A DNA stretch of 64,000 nucleotides from Paenibacillus lutrae. Its GTDB lineage: Bacteria; Bacillota; Bacilli; Paenibacillales; NBRC-103111. The position numbers were made by a program, and so were the translations under genes. Each line of letters begins with the position of its first letter. The stretch's first letter is position 1. The notes beneath the pieces were generated by a model, which searched no databases, was not told the origin of the DNA, and worked only from the letters and a program-made list of their open reading frames with translations. Below, one piece after another: positions 7,986-16,161 of the stretch. The stretch covers positions 99,608 through 163,607 of the forward strand of contig NZ_RHLK01000001.1 in assembly GCF_009757775.1 (NCBI RefSeq), read 5' to 3'.

Positions 7986-8387
7986 CTACTTTTGCAGCCC
8001 CCGTTCTTTCCATACCTCAATTAGCTGTTTGGCGCTTTCACCTGTCGTTTTATACTGGAATTCTCCATCTAAAAACGTAGTGAATGTATCTAAGTAGAAT
8101 ACTTCAAGTTCAGTTGTTTGACCATTTTTTTCTGTGATAATAAGCTCATCGGAGCTTCCAATTGCACTGCTGGTACCCTCGGTAATTTTTTTAGCCTCTT
8201 TAACGGCTTTAACGAATAAGGCAATCCGTTTTTCTGATAGTTCAACTGCACCATCATTTGTTCCGGTTTCTTGGGCCGTCACTTTATTAATTTCAGAGGG
8301 ATTGAAAGTATAAGTTTCTTTACAGCCAGCTAAAGTCAAAAGGCAGATAGAGAGTAAGACTAGACGTGTTAAATGCTTGAGAAACAT
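7986..8387 (-). CDS. Small lipoprotein of unknown function
   Basis: A 133-residue protein with a lipoprotein signal peptide: positively charged start MFLKHLTR, hydrophobic LVLLSICLLTL, then lipobox LAGC with Cys at about residue 22. The mature part is hydrophilic, with no family I can name (ELIITEKNGQTTELEVFYLD, then a region rich in Thr and Phe). It would be anchored to the outer face of the membrane. The start ATG 8387 is preceded on the minus strand by AGAAGGGGGATC, a good ribosome site. It is monocistronic. Confidence 0.75.
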   Translation of the reverse strand: MFLKHLTRLVLLSICLLTLAGCKETYTFNPSEINKVTAQETGTNDGAVELSEKRIALFVKAVKEAKKITEGTSSAIGSSDELIITEKNGQTTELEVFYLDTFTTFLDGEFQYKTTGESAKQLIEVWKERGLQK

Positions 8388-8497
8388 ACATGATCCCCCT
8401 TCTATAAAATTAATTTAAAACAAGAAAAAATCTCGGGTTATCGTATGATTTGTATCTTTTATTATTGGTATCTACTTACCAATCTCTTTACAGCCAC

Positions 8498-8535
8498 AAA
8501 AAAAGCACCCTACCTGATTCAATCAGATAGGGTGC
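8498..8535 (-). terminator. Terminator after the 51-residue small gene
   Basis: GCACCCTA-CTGATT pairs with AATCAG-TAGGGTGC (8505-8535). On the minus strand it runs into seven T (8504-8498). It lies about 10 bases after the stop of the small gene at 8545-8700. Confidence 0.88.
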
Positions 8536-8544
8536 CCTGATATA

Positions 8545-8700
8545 CTAATTGACTGAAGTTCGGCTTGTGCTCGCAGGAGTCGATCTGGATTGAGTGGCGA
8601 AGTTCTGAAATTGACCTATCAGTTTATCGCGTGCATCCTTATTTCTCATCAGATAAGCGGCTCCCAAACCTACGGCTGTAAACATCATTTTTTTATTCAT
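8545..8700 (-). CDS. Short 51-residue membrane-associated protein
   Basis: A short gene on the minus strand. It begins MNKKMMFTAVGLGAAYLMRN and ends in a Ser/Thr-rich tail (SRSTPASTSRTSVN). The N-terminus is one short membrane helix, and the middle (KDARDKLIGQFQNFA) is amphipathic. Support for a real gene is GGGAGG 8 bases before the ATG at 8700 and a textbook terminator right after the stop. It resembles the small YtxH-like or 'LRNKEAR' membrane proteins of Bacillales in layout, but I cannot assign a family or function. Confidence 0.75.
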   Translation of the reverse strand: MNKKMMFTAVGLGAAYLMRNKDARDKLIGQFQNFATQSRSTPASTSRTSVN

Positions 8701-8967
8701 TGAATTTACCTCCCTGTATTTTCAAGATGCTTTCTTATGTTATATATACCCCGTGTGCCCGATAAATAAACGTTTGTATCCATGAGTCCTCGGAGGATGC
8801 CCTTTCGTCTACTTACAGGGGGGTGAACATTTTTTTCTTTTTTCCTATGGAGTAGGTATAATGTGTAAGGGACAAACTGCGCCTGAATTTTGAAAGAGGA
8901 TGGAGGCAGACGTGATTTGTAAGAACAGACAGAAGTAACAGTACTGAGGAAAAGGAGATTTTAGTGC

Positions 8968-9828
8968 ATGGATTTTGTAACTATCTTAAAAGCGATTATT
9001 CTTGGAATTGTGGAGGGGTTAACGGAATTCGCTCCCGTGTCCTCAACCGGACATATGGTTATCGTCGATGATATGTGGCTCCAGTCCGAACAATTTCTTA
9101 CTAAGTATGTAGCGAACACCTTTAAGGTCGTGATTCAGCTTGGATCGATCCTGGCCGTCGTCATTATTTTTAAAAACCGTTTCATAGATTTACTGGGCTT
9201 GGGACGATTCCGTAAGGCCAAAACAGTTGCAGGAGCAGCTCAGGACCAAGTTCCGGCAGAAGGCCGTTTAAAGCTTGCGCAAGTCATTGTCGGCTTAATT
9301 CCGGCTGCTGTACTCGGTCTGCTTTTCGAGGATTACATTGATGATCATCTATTCTCCACAGCAACGGTGCTGATCGGGCTCGTAATCGGTGCGATCTTCA
9401 TGATTATTGCCGATAAGGCAGCTCCCAAACAGCCTAAGGTACAATCGGTTGACCAAATTACATACAAACAAGCTTTGTCCATCGGATTGATTCAATGTCT
9501 GTCTTTATGGCCGGGCTTCTCCCGTTCGGGTTCGACGATTTCCGGGGGCGTTATACTTGGAATGAGTCACCGCGCTGCCGCTGATTTTACGTTTATTATG
9601 GCGGTTCCGATTATGTTCGGTGCGAGCCTGCTTTCCTTAATCAAGAACTGGCAGTATTTCACGCTGGATGCCCTTCCTTTCTTTATTGCAGGTTTTATCA
9701 GTGCGTTTGTGTTCGCCTTAATTTCGATGAAATTTTTCCTGAAAATGATTAACCGCATTAAATTAGTTCCTTTTGCGATTTATCGTATTGTGCTAGCCGC
9801 AGTCGTTTACGTTGTTTTCTTCTTGTAA
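8968..9828 (+). CDS. uppP: Undecaprenyl-diphosphatase (UppP/BacA)
   Basis: A 286-residue polytopic membrane enzyme that removes a phosphate from undecaprenyl diphosphate. This recycles the lipid carrier for peptidoglycan and gives bacitracin tolerance. The two family signatures are present: EGLTEFAPVSSTGH near residue 17 (the E-x3-E active site) and PGFSRSGSTISGG near residue 180. Length and 7 to 8 membrane segments fit the family. The start ATG 8968 follows AAAGGAG. A TATAAT at about 8855-8860 is a plausible -10. It stands alone with its own terminator. Confidence 0.95.
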   Translation: MDFVTILKAIILGIVEGLTEFAPVSSTGHMVIVDDMWLQSEQFLTKYVANTFKVVIQLGSILAVVIIFKNRFIDLLGLGRFRKAKTVAGAAQDQVPAEGRLKLAQVIVGLIPAAVLGLLFEDYIDDHLFSTATVLIGLVIGAIFMIIADKAAPKQPKVQSVDQITYKQALSIGLIQCLSLWPGFSRSGSTISGGVILGMSHRAAADFTFIMAVPIMFGASLLSLIKNWQYFTLDALPFFIAGFISAFVFALISMKFFLKMINRIKLVPFAIYRIVLAAVVYVVFFL

Positions 9829-9850
9829 TATTCAAAGAGCCGCCAAAGAG

Positions 9851-9880
9851 CCTCGTTTCTATTAGAAACGGGGTTTTTTA
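9851..9880 (+). terminator. Terminator after uppP
   Basis: CCTCGTTTC and GAAACGGGG form a stem around TATTA, then TTTTTT. Confidence 0.85.
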
Positions 9881-10008
9881 CGTGATTGGTACGTATGCGC
9901 AGTAAATTTAAACCAATTTTAAACAAAATGGATCTTGTTCTTAACTTAAATCCACTAACATATAGAGGTGTTCAGAAAGAAAGTACAATTTATTAGGGGG
10001 TCCTGCCA

Positions 10009-11427
10009 TTGTCTGTTATCCAACGTTCCGCTGCCAAAATCCTCGCGGTTACATTAGCTGCCAGCTGTTTATTCCCGGCTTTGGGCCATGCTGCCGTTGT
10101 CGGTGCAAAGGAAGACCCGGCGCCAATCGTGAGTTCCGTTGAAAAATTCAACAAGAACTGGTCCAAGTGGATCATGCAACATGCGTATTCGTTAACTTCG
10201 ATTCAGCCGGAGAAGATGGTGAACGGTGCCATCCCCAGCAGTAAATTCCAAGATTTAACCTTCCTTAAACCTCTTTTGCTGGATAAAAAGCTTGTGTATC
10301 TCGGTGAAAATACGCATGGCGCAGCGGAGTACAATTTGTCCAAAACAAGGCTGATCCAATACCTGCACCAGGAGCTTGGTTATGAAGTTCTTGCATTCGA
10401 GTCAGGTATGGGTGACGCAGCAGCCGCTTACGCCAGTGCCAAGAAGATAACCCCGGAGCAGCTTATGAAGAACTCGATATTCGGAGTATGGTGGACACAG
10501 GAAACCTTGCCGTTATTCGCTTACATCCAAGAAAGCCTGAGTACGGATAGGCCGCTTATTCTGGCCGGATTCGATATGCAGATTCAATCGCCGTATTCGG
10601 CTTTCATGAAGGAATGGATTTCGGGCAAAGATAGTAAGCGGGCGGAGGCTTTTGTGAAAGCGGATCAGGAACTGGGGGAGTGGGGCTTAGGGACAGATGA
10701 GAAGGGCTATGCGAAAGCTAAACCGGAACTGCTTAAGACCTATGAAGAAATGAAAGTATTCCTCACCCGGAATGCCGAATCACTTCAAGCCGCATACCCG
10801 GACAATCCCTATCTGCTGAAGATTGCGGAGCGTGTCATGGATAACCGGATCCAAGTGGTTAATCAATATACAGAGGCAAGCATACGGAGTAACATTAGTT
10901 TAGAGAAGCAAGATTTGGAGCCATTCCTGGAGACAATGCGCCAGCGGGATAAGATGATGGCGGACAATTTGACCTGGCTGTCTGAGAAGCTGTATCCGGA
11001 CAAGAAAATAATTGTCTGGGGCCACAATGTTCATATTCGCAAGAATAATGCCAAAATCATGAATTCCCCTTATTCAGGCTTGAAACTTATGGGAGACCTT
11101 ATGCCGGAGCGTTTGAAAAAGCAGAGTTACGTAATCGGGCTGTATATGTATCAAGGCAAGGCTGCTAACAATGTGGGGGATGCCTATGAAGTTGTGAAGC
11201 CTGAAGCGGGCAGTCTCGAACACATCCTCCATGAATCCGGGCATGCTTATACGTTCGTCGATATGAAATACCGGAAGGACCGCCCGGGCACCTCCTGGAT
11301 GTATCTTCCTCGAGTATCGCTGGACTGGGGGATAATGCCGGAAAGTTTCATCCCTCGCCAGCAGTATGACGGGCTTCTACTGATTGACACGGTCAAACCG
11401 CCCGCTTATATACGAATCAGCAAGTAA
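10009..11427 (+). CDS. Secreted erythromycin-esterase-like protein
   Basis: A 472-residue exported protein. The N-terminus is a signal peptide (AAKILAVTLAASCLFPALGHAA, cleavage after AHA-type site near residue 29). The mature part is the erythromycin esterase (Ere/EreA-like) fold. It has LGENTHGAAEYNLSKTRLIQYL with the conserved Glu and His, AFESGMGD, WGHNVHIRKN with a second conserved His, and FVDMKYRKD. Enzymes of this family hydrolyse macrolide lactones, but many distant members are not resistance enzymes; an esterase or other hydrolase role outside the cell is the safer reading. The start is TTG 10009, with GGGGGTC 8 bases upstream. It is monocistronic. Confidence 0.85.
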   Translation: MSVIQRSAAKILAVTLAASCLFPALGHAAVVGAKEDPAPIVSSVEKFNKNWSKWIMQHAYSLTSIQPEKMVNGAIPSSKFQDLTFLKPLLLDKKLVYLGENTHGAAEYNLSKTRLIQYLHQELGYEVLAFESGMGDAAAAYASAKKITPEQLMKNSIFGVWWTQETLPLFAYIQESLSTDRPLILAGFDMQIQSPYSAFMKEWISGKDSKRAEAFVKADQELGEWGLGTDEKGYAKAKPELLKTYEEMKVFLTRNAESLQAAYPDNPYLLKIAERVMDNRIQVVNQYTEASIRSNISLEKQDLEPFLETMRQRDKMMADNLTWLSEKLYPDKKIIVWGHNVHIRKNNAKIMNSPYSGLKLMGDLMPERLKKQSYVIGLYMYQGKAANNVGDAYEVVKPEAGSLEHILHESGHAYTFVDMKYRKDRPGTSWMYLPRVSLDWGIMPESFIPRQQYDGLLLIDTVKPPAYIRISK

Positions 11428-11444
11428 TAGACGGGGTGTTAGAA

Positions 11445-11474
11445 AGGCGTCTGATATACTCGGACGTCTTTTTG
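11445..11474 (+). terminator. Terminator after the esterase-like gene
   Basis: GGCGTCTGA pairs with TCGGACGTC around TATAC, with wobble pairs, followed by TTTTTG. Confidence 0.75.
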
Positions 11475-11590
11475 TTTGGCTGTGTTAATTCTTAATGTTG
11501 TTTTATCCCGCAAAAAACCTACCCTTTGAAATGACGGTTAACTAAACGATCATTTCCGGTTAATGGTACTGAAACCCGAAGCATTGTTTC

Positions 11591-11755
11591 CTAATTTTTC
11601 TCTAATGTAACGAGTGAATAAACGCCTCCACCGCCACCCGCTCCTGACATAGCACTCTGAGAGACAACCTTCCATCCCTCTTGCAACAGTTGATTTAAAT
11701 CATCCAAGTTATTCTTCTTTTCGGTAAGATAGTAAACTACGATTGCCTTTTGCAT
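11591..11755 (-). CDS. Small DUF4177-like hypothetical protein
   Basis: A 54-residue protein, MQKAIVVYYLTEKKNNLDDL then NQLLQEGWKVVSQSAMSG, a Gly-rich run and YSLVTLEKN. The pattern 'NQLLQEGWKVV... ' with a closing beta strand is typical of small DUF4177-like proteins, but I am not certain of the family. ATG 11755 has GGGAGGCG upstream on the minus strand; the more distal ATG lacks this spacing. Function unknown. Confidence 0.65.
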   Translation of the reverse strand: MQKAIVVYYLTEKKNNLDDLNQLLQEGWKVVSQSAMSGAGGGGGVYSLVTLEKN

Positions 11756-11905
11756 GATACGCCTCCCTTCAGAACACATTATATCATATAATAATAGTTC
11801 ATCATTCTACCCCGCTTCTTCCTTTAACACCGCGTAGTACAACAAGAATTTCAACTAATGAGAAGTTTAATGTCATTAATTGTTCCGTGATGGAGGAGAA
11901 AGAAT

Positions 11906-12610
11906 ATGAATGACTCTATATCTCTATATGAAGCGATCAAGAATAAATCAATAGAGCAAGTAAAACTCGCAGCCGAGCAGGCGAATCTGAACGAACGGGA
12001 TAAATTCGGACGGACTGCACTTCATTATGCCATTACGCAGAAATCAACCGGAGAGATGATCGAAACCTTGCTTAAACTGGGCGCCGATCCCGGAATTCCG
12101 GACAAGCTTCATGAAACTGCTCTGAGTAAAGCGATCAAATTCCAGAACAAAGAAGCGGTAGAGCTATTGCTGAATGAGCTGGATTCTCTGGACCATCCGG
12201 AGGGAATCCGGCATACGTACTGGTTCCAAGCAAGACATGATCCGTCGCTGGCAGATACGATGCTGGCAACGAAAGGGTCGGTCAGACTAACCTTGAATGA
12301 AGCGGAGAAAGATCTGCTCGATGAAATTCTGTACCCTGATTCAGATGAACAGGAACAGAAGTGGAGGGAGCTGGCCACACCGGAGCTGCTGCATGCACTG
12401 GTTATGAATTTTAACTGGGACGACGAGCCGGAGCCCATGCATGGTGTGATCGAGCATCCGGCTTGTCTGGAAATTACCGCAATTGACATGTATGATCTCG
12501 TTGACGGGGATTATTGGAGAAGCCTGGACGAAGTCCAAGAGGATTTTCAGAAATCGTATCTTTCTCTGGTAGATAAGATTGCGGCGAGATTTCCTTCCGT
12601 CCTCGAATAA
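11906..12610 (+). CDS. Ankyrin-repeat protein with DUF4274-like C-terminus
   Basis: A 234-residue cytoplasmic protein. Residues 1-95 hold about three ankyrin repeats (NLNERDKFGRTALHYAITQK, then LLKLGADPGIPDKLHETALS and a further helix pair). Residues about 135-210 resemble DUF4274 (PELLHALVMNFNWDDEPEPM, HPACLEITAIDMYDLVDGDY). Both parts are probably protein-protein interaction or immunity-type modules. The start ATG 11906 has GGAGGAGAAAG upstream. No clear operon partner, although the next gene begins 43 bp later. Function unknown. Confidence 0.8.
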   Translation: MNDSISLYEAIKNKSIEQVKLAAEQANLNERDKFGRTALHYAITQKSTGEMIETLLKLGADPGIPDKLHETALSKAIKFQNKEAVELLLNELDSLDHPEGIRHTYWFQARHDPSLADTMLATKGSVRLTLNEAEKDLLDEILYPDSDEQEQKWRELATPELLHALVMNFNWDDEPEPMHGVIEHPACLEITAIDMYDLVDGDYWRSLDEVQEDFQKSYLSLVDKIAARFPSVLE

Positions 12611-12652
12611 GCCTAACTGATACAAGCATACAATTGTACAGAGGTGGGGCGG

Positions 12653-13111
12653 GTGAGTAAGATTAATGAACAGATTGATCAATTCCCGGTTGCAGAGGAT
12701 ACCAAATTTATGCTAAAAGAACTGGTTTCCCGCAAAAGGAAAACAGACGGACTTAAATCCAGAAGAAATGGTTTAACGCTCCTGAATGGAACCTTGATTA
12801 TTGTTTTGATGTTTTGGTTGATCAAGGCTGCTTCATCCGCTTCGTCGGGTAATGTATTTAGCCTGATCGGCTATCTGGGTTCCAGCTCAGCTTCAGTGAT
12901 CTTTATTCTGCTGGCCGTGTCTCTTTTCGCTTATTCGGGGTCTTTGTCCAAAGAGTATAAAAAACAGAAGCAAAAGTATGAGGATTTGAGAGCAGAGACA
13001 CTCTTGAAATTAACCGCTTCTTGGAAATCGAGGGAAGATTCAAAACTTCGTGATGAAATTACAAAACTGTTAAAAGATCAGATGGATATTAATCTGAGGT
13101 TCTATAGCTGA
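12653..13111 (+). CDS. YwnF-like two-helix membrane protein (DUF5392)
   Basis: A 152-residue protein. The N-terminus is charged (INEQIDQFPVAEDTKFMLKE), then two membrane segments (LLNGTLIIVLMFWLIKAA and SSASVIFILLAVSLFAY), then a long charged helix with KEYKKQKQKYEDLRAETLL. The layout matches the B. subtilis YwnF family (DUF5392), which has no known role. GTG 12653 is favoured because GAGGTGG lies at the right distance. It lies 42 bp behind the ankyrin gene and may be cotranscribed; a terminator follows. Confidence 0.7.
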   Translation: MSKINEQIDQFPVAEDTKFMLKELVSRKRKTDGLKSRRNGLTLLNGTLIIVLMFWLIKAASSASSGNVFSLIGYLGSSSASVIFILLAVSLFAYSGSLSKEYKKQKQKYEDLRAETLLKLTASWKSREDSKLRDEITKLLKDQMDINLRFYS

Positions 13112-13150
13112 CAAAATCGAGAACAATTTGCACGGATGTTAACCCTCTGG

Positions 13151-13176
13151 AACTGCTGCTGAGCGGCAGTTTTTTA
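13151..13176 (+). terminator. Terminator after the YwnF-like gene
   Basis: AACTGC and GCAGTT flank TGCTGAGCG, followed by a T run. Confidence 0.8.
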
Positions 13177-13256
13177 GTTTCTAAATCCAATGCTATCCCT
13201 TATACTATTAAAAATACTAAATGATTCCAATCTACTAAAGGAGCACTTGATCGATC

Positions 13257-13883
13257 ATGACTTATGAGAGAGAACACCGGATTCAGTCGGAAGAGGAGCT
13301 GCGGGAATTTCTTGGCTATCCGAATCCGATTGTCAGCAGTATGACGATTCACAGGCTGGATCCCTACTGCCGCAATTATATCAGTCAATCTCCTCTGTTA
13401 TTCCTATCTACTTCAGATGCGGACGGATATTGCGATGTGTCCCCGCGCGGAGATGCAGCGGGCTTCGTGCATATCGTGGACGATTATAATCTGGTAATTC
13501 CCGAGCGCCCGGGGAACAGGCGGATGAACTCATACCGGAACATTTTGTCGAATCCGCATGTAGGCCTTATTTTCCTGATCCCCGGGCTGGAGGAGACGCT
13601 TAGAATGAACGGGGAAGCGTATTTGACCCGGGACCCCAAACTACTGGCAGTCATGGAGGCGCAAGGAAAAGTTCCTAAACTGGCTATTGCCGTTAAGGTT
13701 CAGGAATGTTTTGTTCACTGTGCCAAAGCATTTAAGAGATCCAAGTTGTGGGAACCGGAATCTTGGCCTGCCCGTCTGCCTTCTATCCCGGATATGATCG
13801 CTGCTCACGTGAATAAAGAAGAAGTTACGGCAGAAGATGTTGCCGGAGCCCTGAAGGAAAGTTACGAGCGGCGGATGTACTGA
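13257..13883 (+). CDS. Pyridoxamine 5'-phosphate oxidase-like flavoprotein (MSMEG_1061 type)
   Basis: A 208-residue split-barrel FMN/F420-binding protein. The family core is visible: FLSTSDADGYCDVSPRGDAAGFV, then PERPGNRRMNSYRNILSNPHVG, LIFLIPGLEETLRMNGEA, and a C-terminal CFVHCAKAFKRSKLW motif. These are features of the MSMEG_1061 subfamily of PPOX proteins. It probably reduces or binds a small substrate using flavin; the true substrate is unknown. ATG 13257 follows AAAGGAG. It is followed 68 bp later by a GNAT gene on the same strand, which may be cotranscribed. Confidence 0.85.
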   Translation: MTYEREHRIQSEEELREFLGYPNPIVSSMTIHRLDPYCRNYISQSPLLFLSTSDADGYCDVSPRGDAAGFVHIVDDYNLVIPERPGNRRMNSYRNILSNPHVGLIFLIPGLEETLRMNGEAYLTRDPKLLAVMEAQGKVPKLAIAVKVQECFVHCAKAFKRSKLWEPESWPARLPSIPDMIAAHVNKEEVTAEDVAGALKESYERRMY

Positions 13884-13951
13884 AACGGCGGCGCGCGGGT
13901 TATTCTTTTGCAGCAAATAAGAGAAGATCAATAGGAGGAGGCACACATTCA

Positions 13952-14365
13952 GTGGAAGTTAAATTTGGCCTATATACCATTAGTGATCAGAAAGAACGGC
14001 TGGATATCGAAGCAATTGCAGGCTATTTGGCTAAAAGCTACTGGGCTAACAACCGATCACAGGAAACGATCGGTAAATCAATCGAAAACTCGCTTTGTTA
14101 CGGAGTCTACGACGGAGAGAAGCAGATTGCTTTTGCTAGAGTAATAACAGATGATGCGACCACGTACTATCTTTGCGATGTCATCATCAATGAAGCGTAC
14201 AGGGGTCAGGGGATCGGGACCTATCTCGTCCAGACCATTGTAGAATCCGAACGCTTACGCGGATTGAACGGTATTCTGGGCACACTGGATGCACACGGAT
14301 TGTATGAAAAGTTTGGTTTTGAGAGAGTGCCTGACCGGTTTATGAGAAGGGCGTCAAAAGAGTGA
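13952..14365 (+). CDS. GNAT family N-acetyltransferase
   Basis: A 137-residue GNAT fold protein. The acetyl-CoA motif is EAYRGQGIGTYLVQTI (Q/RxxGxG/A), preceded by YYLCDVIINEA and followed by LGTLDAHGLYEKFGFE, the usual beta6/alpha4 tail. It transfers an acetyl group from acetyl-CoA to an unidentified amine. The start is GTG 13952 with AGGAGGAGG upstream, which decides the start. No terminator separates it from the PPOX-like gene before it. Confidence 0.88.
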   Translation: MEVKFGLYTISDQKERLDIEAIAGYLAKSYWANNRSQETIGKSIENSLCYGVYDGEKQIAFARVITDDATTYYLCDVIINEAYRGQGIGTYLVQTIVESERLRGLNGILGTLDAHGLYEKFGFERVPDRFMRRASKE

Positions 14366-14550
14366 GGACTGCATTCTGAGAATGTACAAATAAGTGTGTA
14401 CGGATCGGCACAAAGGCTTAATCTGCTTCTGCATGACCTCATACTCTTCCATTAATCCCGTACTCATCTAATAATGGGTTAAGGCCAGACCCTGCCCGAT
14501 CAACTTGCTCCCGCAAGAACTACTAAGCTGAACATGCAGCATAGGGACAG

Positions 14551-14570
14551 CGCCGATAAGGCGTTTTTTT
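14551..14570 (+). terminator. Intrinsic terminator
   Basis: CGCC-GATAA-GGCG stem followed by seven T. A short stem; probably ends the GNAT transcript. Confidence 0.65.
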
Positions 14571-14641
14571 GTGCTTTCAGTAGGAGATCGGTTGCTGAAT
14601 TAGTTTAAAGGAAAATAGTAAAGGAAGTTCAAATATTAGAG

Positions 14642-14668
14642 ACGACAGCTGCTAAAACTGTCGTTTTA
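14642..14668 (+). terminator. Hairpin, probable terminator
   Basis: ACGACAG pairs with CTGTCGT around a 9-nt loop, followed by TTTAT. Confidence 0.55.
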
Positions 14669-14728
14669 TAGTTGTTACAAGTGCTCGTTTCTAACCAATT
14701 TTGCAGAAAATAAATTGTTTTTGTTCCA

Positions 14729-14757
14729 TGAAACATTTTACTGCTTATCAACGTGTT
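14729..14757 (+). promoter_or_regulatory. ECF-type autoregulatory promoter
   Basis: TGAAAC at 14729-14734, a 17-base spacer, then CGTGTT at 14752-14757. This follows the TGAAAC / CGT pattern of Bacillus ECF promoters and lies about 20 bases before the sigma gene start, as expected if the factor transcribes itself. Confidence 0.65.
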
Positions 14758-14778
14758 AGGAATGAAAGGCGGGTATAA

Positions 14779-15271
14779 ATGGGTGATGACGATATCGTTA
14801 AGAGGGAACACTTTGCGAATATAGTAAACAAGTACGCTGATATGGTGCTGCGCCTGGCACTTACTTATCTCGGAAACCGGGCGGATGCCCAAGATGTCTA
14901 TCAGGATGTTTTTAACAAGCTGTTTAAATATGAACGTCCCTTTAATGATGCTGAGCATGAGAAGGCTTGGATCATACGAGTAACAATGAATACGTGCAAA
15001 TATGTGATTAGAAGTCCGTGGAAGAAATGGTTCGCAGTTATTGAAGATATGCCTGACAGGCATATTGAAAATCTGGATATCGTGTCGGTAGTAATTACAC
15101 TCCCGCGGAAGTATAGACTGGTCATTCATTTATATTATTATGAAGGCTACAAAACTGCAGAAATTTCCAATATTTTTGAACATCAAAGAGAACACTGTCC
15201 GGACACAGTTAAGACGAGCAAAGGAATTACTGAAAGAAAGGATGTTGGGAGGATGGGACGATGAAATTTAG
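14779..15271 (+). pseudogene. ECF sigma factor with a frameshift in region 4
   Basis: The frame starts well (AAAGGCGGG then ATG) and shows region 2: FANIVNKYADMVLRLALTYL, RADAQDVYQDVFNKLF, KAWIIRVTMNTCKYV. Region 4 starts with LPRKYRLVIHLYYYEGYKTA. At a T5 run (15173-15177) the frame breaks. With one T removed, the following sequence reads NILNIKENTVRTQLRRAKEL then LKERMLGGWDDEI and stops at 15271, overlapping the next ATG, which is exactly what a complete ECF gene would do. As given, the protein has a scrambled tail and lacks the second half of the region 4 helix-turn-helix. This is either decay, slippage-based variation or a sequencing error. Confidence 0.85.
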
Positions 15272-15911
15272 GACGGAGTATGTGAAAGAGATGAATGAAA
15301 TAAAGGCGAATGAAGAGCTTAAAAACACAATTATTAACCAAGCAGCTTCGAATGCAATTGGTTTGCCAACAGTCGCCCATAGACGCCGGAGTAAGGTCGG
15401 AATAATTATTGCTTCTAGTGTGATTATGCTCATCCTTTTCCTGAGTATTGAAACTCTCTGGATTTATGACAAGGCGGAGAAATAGAGCAATGTTCTATCT
15501 CATTTATTTAAAGGTTTTGTAGTCACGGCTTATGCGGCAGACGGCACTTCTGTAATAGTAAGCCCTGATATAGAATTTCCACTTGGTCAATACTCTTTGA
15601 TTATGAGTAATTTACCCGGTTTTCCTATAACCATTACTTGTCAGGATACAGACAACATTAGTTTACGAACCTCAGAAGGAATGCTGTTATCATGGAATCC
15701 TTCTGTTTCAAAGATAGTGCAGTTAGGAAAGGAAGCAAGCGTTAAGACAGGTACAACGATTTATTGGACGCCATTGGTTGAAGGCAGTCTCGCACAAAAA
15801 GCCACACTTGAATTAACGGCTTATAAAGATAAAAAAAAGCTGGGCAGCAGTTTAATTGAGATATCGACGGAAGATCACATCATGTATAAGGGGAAGCTAA
15901 CTTCTAAATGA
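15261..15911 (+). pseudogene. Anti-sigma-like membrane protein with an in-frame TAG
   Basis: The frame starts at ATG 15261, overlapping the repaired sigma gene. It encodes a cytoplasmic start (NEIKANEELKNTIINQAASN) and a membrane segment (VGIIIASSVIMLILFLSIET). A TAG stops it at 15483-15485, codon 75. The same frame then continues without another stop to 15911 (LFKGFVVTAYAADGTSVIVS, then FPITITCQDTDN), an extracytoplasmic domain whose layout recalls the partner protein at 3434-4369. So one nonsense mutation divides a gene of about 217 codons. Together with the frameshift upstream, the whole sigma/anti-sigma module looks inactive. Confidence 0.8.
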
Positions 15912-16044
15912 CAACAAATGTGTATGCCTGGCGAGATTCTTGTAGTACCGCGTGCTGTGGTAACTCCGTGTAAAACAGTCTCGGTTTTCGTCTTGCCAGA
16001 TCCATGAAGGCCCTTCCCGTTGGTTGCTGACTGTTGTTGCCCAT
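15904..16044 (-). CDS. Possible 46-residue small protein
   Basis: A minus-strand frame reads MGNNSQQPTGRAFMDLARRK and continues to ...QAYTFVVI. It has GGAGGTG 8 bases before ATG 16044. It lies downstream of the MFS gene on the same strand and overlaps the tail of the anti-sigma pseudogene. I do not recognise the protein, and the overlap with a decaying gene makes it doubtful; the good ribosome site is the only positive sign. Confidence 0.35.
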   Translation of the reverse strand: MGNNSQQPTGRAFMDLARRKPRLFYTELPQHAVLQESRQAYTFVVI

Positions 16045-16161
16045 GTCAAAAACACCTCCAAAGTTTGTCCTTCACATCTACGATATGAAGTCATCCTCTT
16101 GAAGGTGCTCTGATTTATCTCACGCTAAGGGAGCAGTCCCGCGTTCTCCGCCGGTTGTTCA

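Larger units (their letters stand above)
14366..14778. other. Intergenic region with two hairpins and an ECF-type promoter
   Basis: No coding frame is convincing here. It contains two intrinsic terminators (14551-14570 and 14642-14668) and, at the end, the ECF-like promoter of the next gene. Nothing else stands out. Confidence 0.7.
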
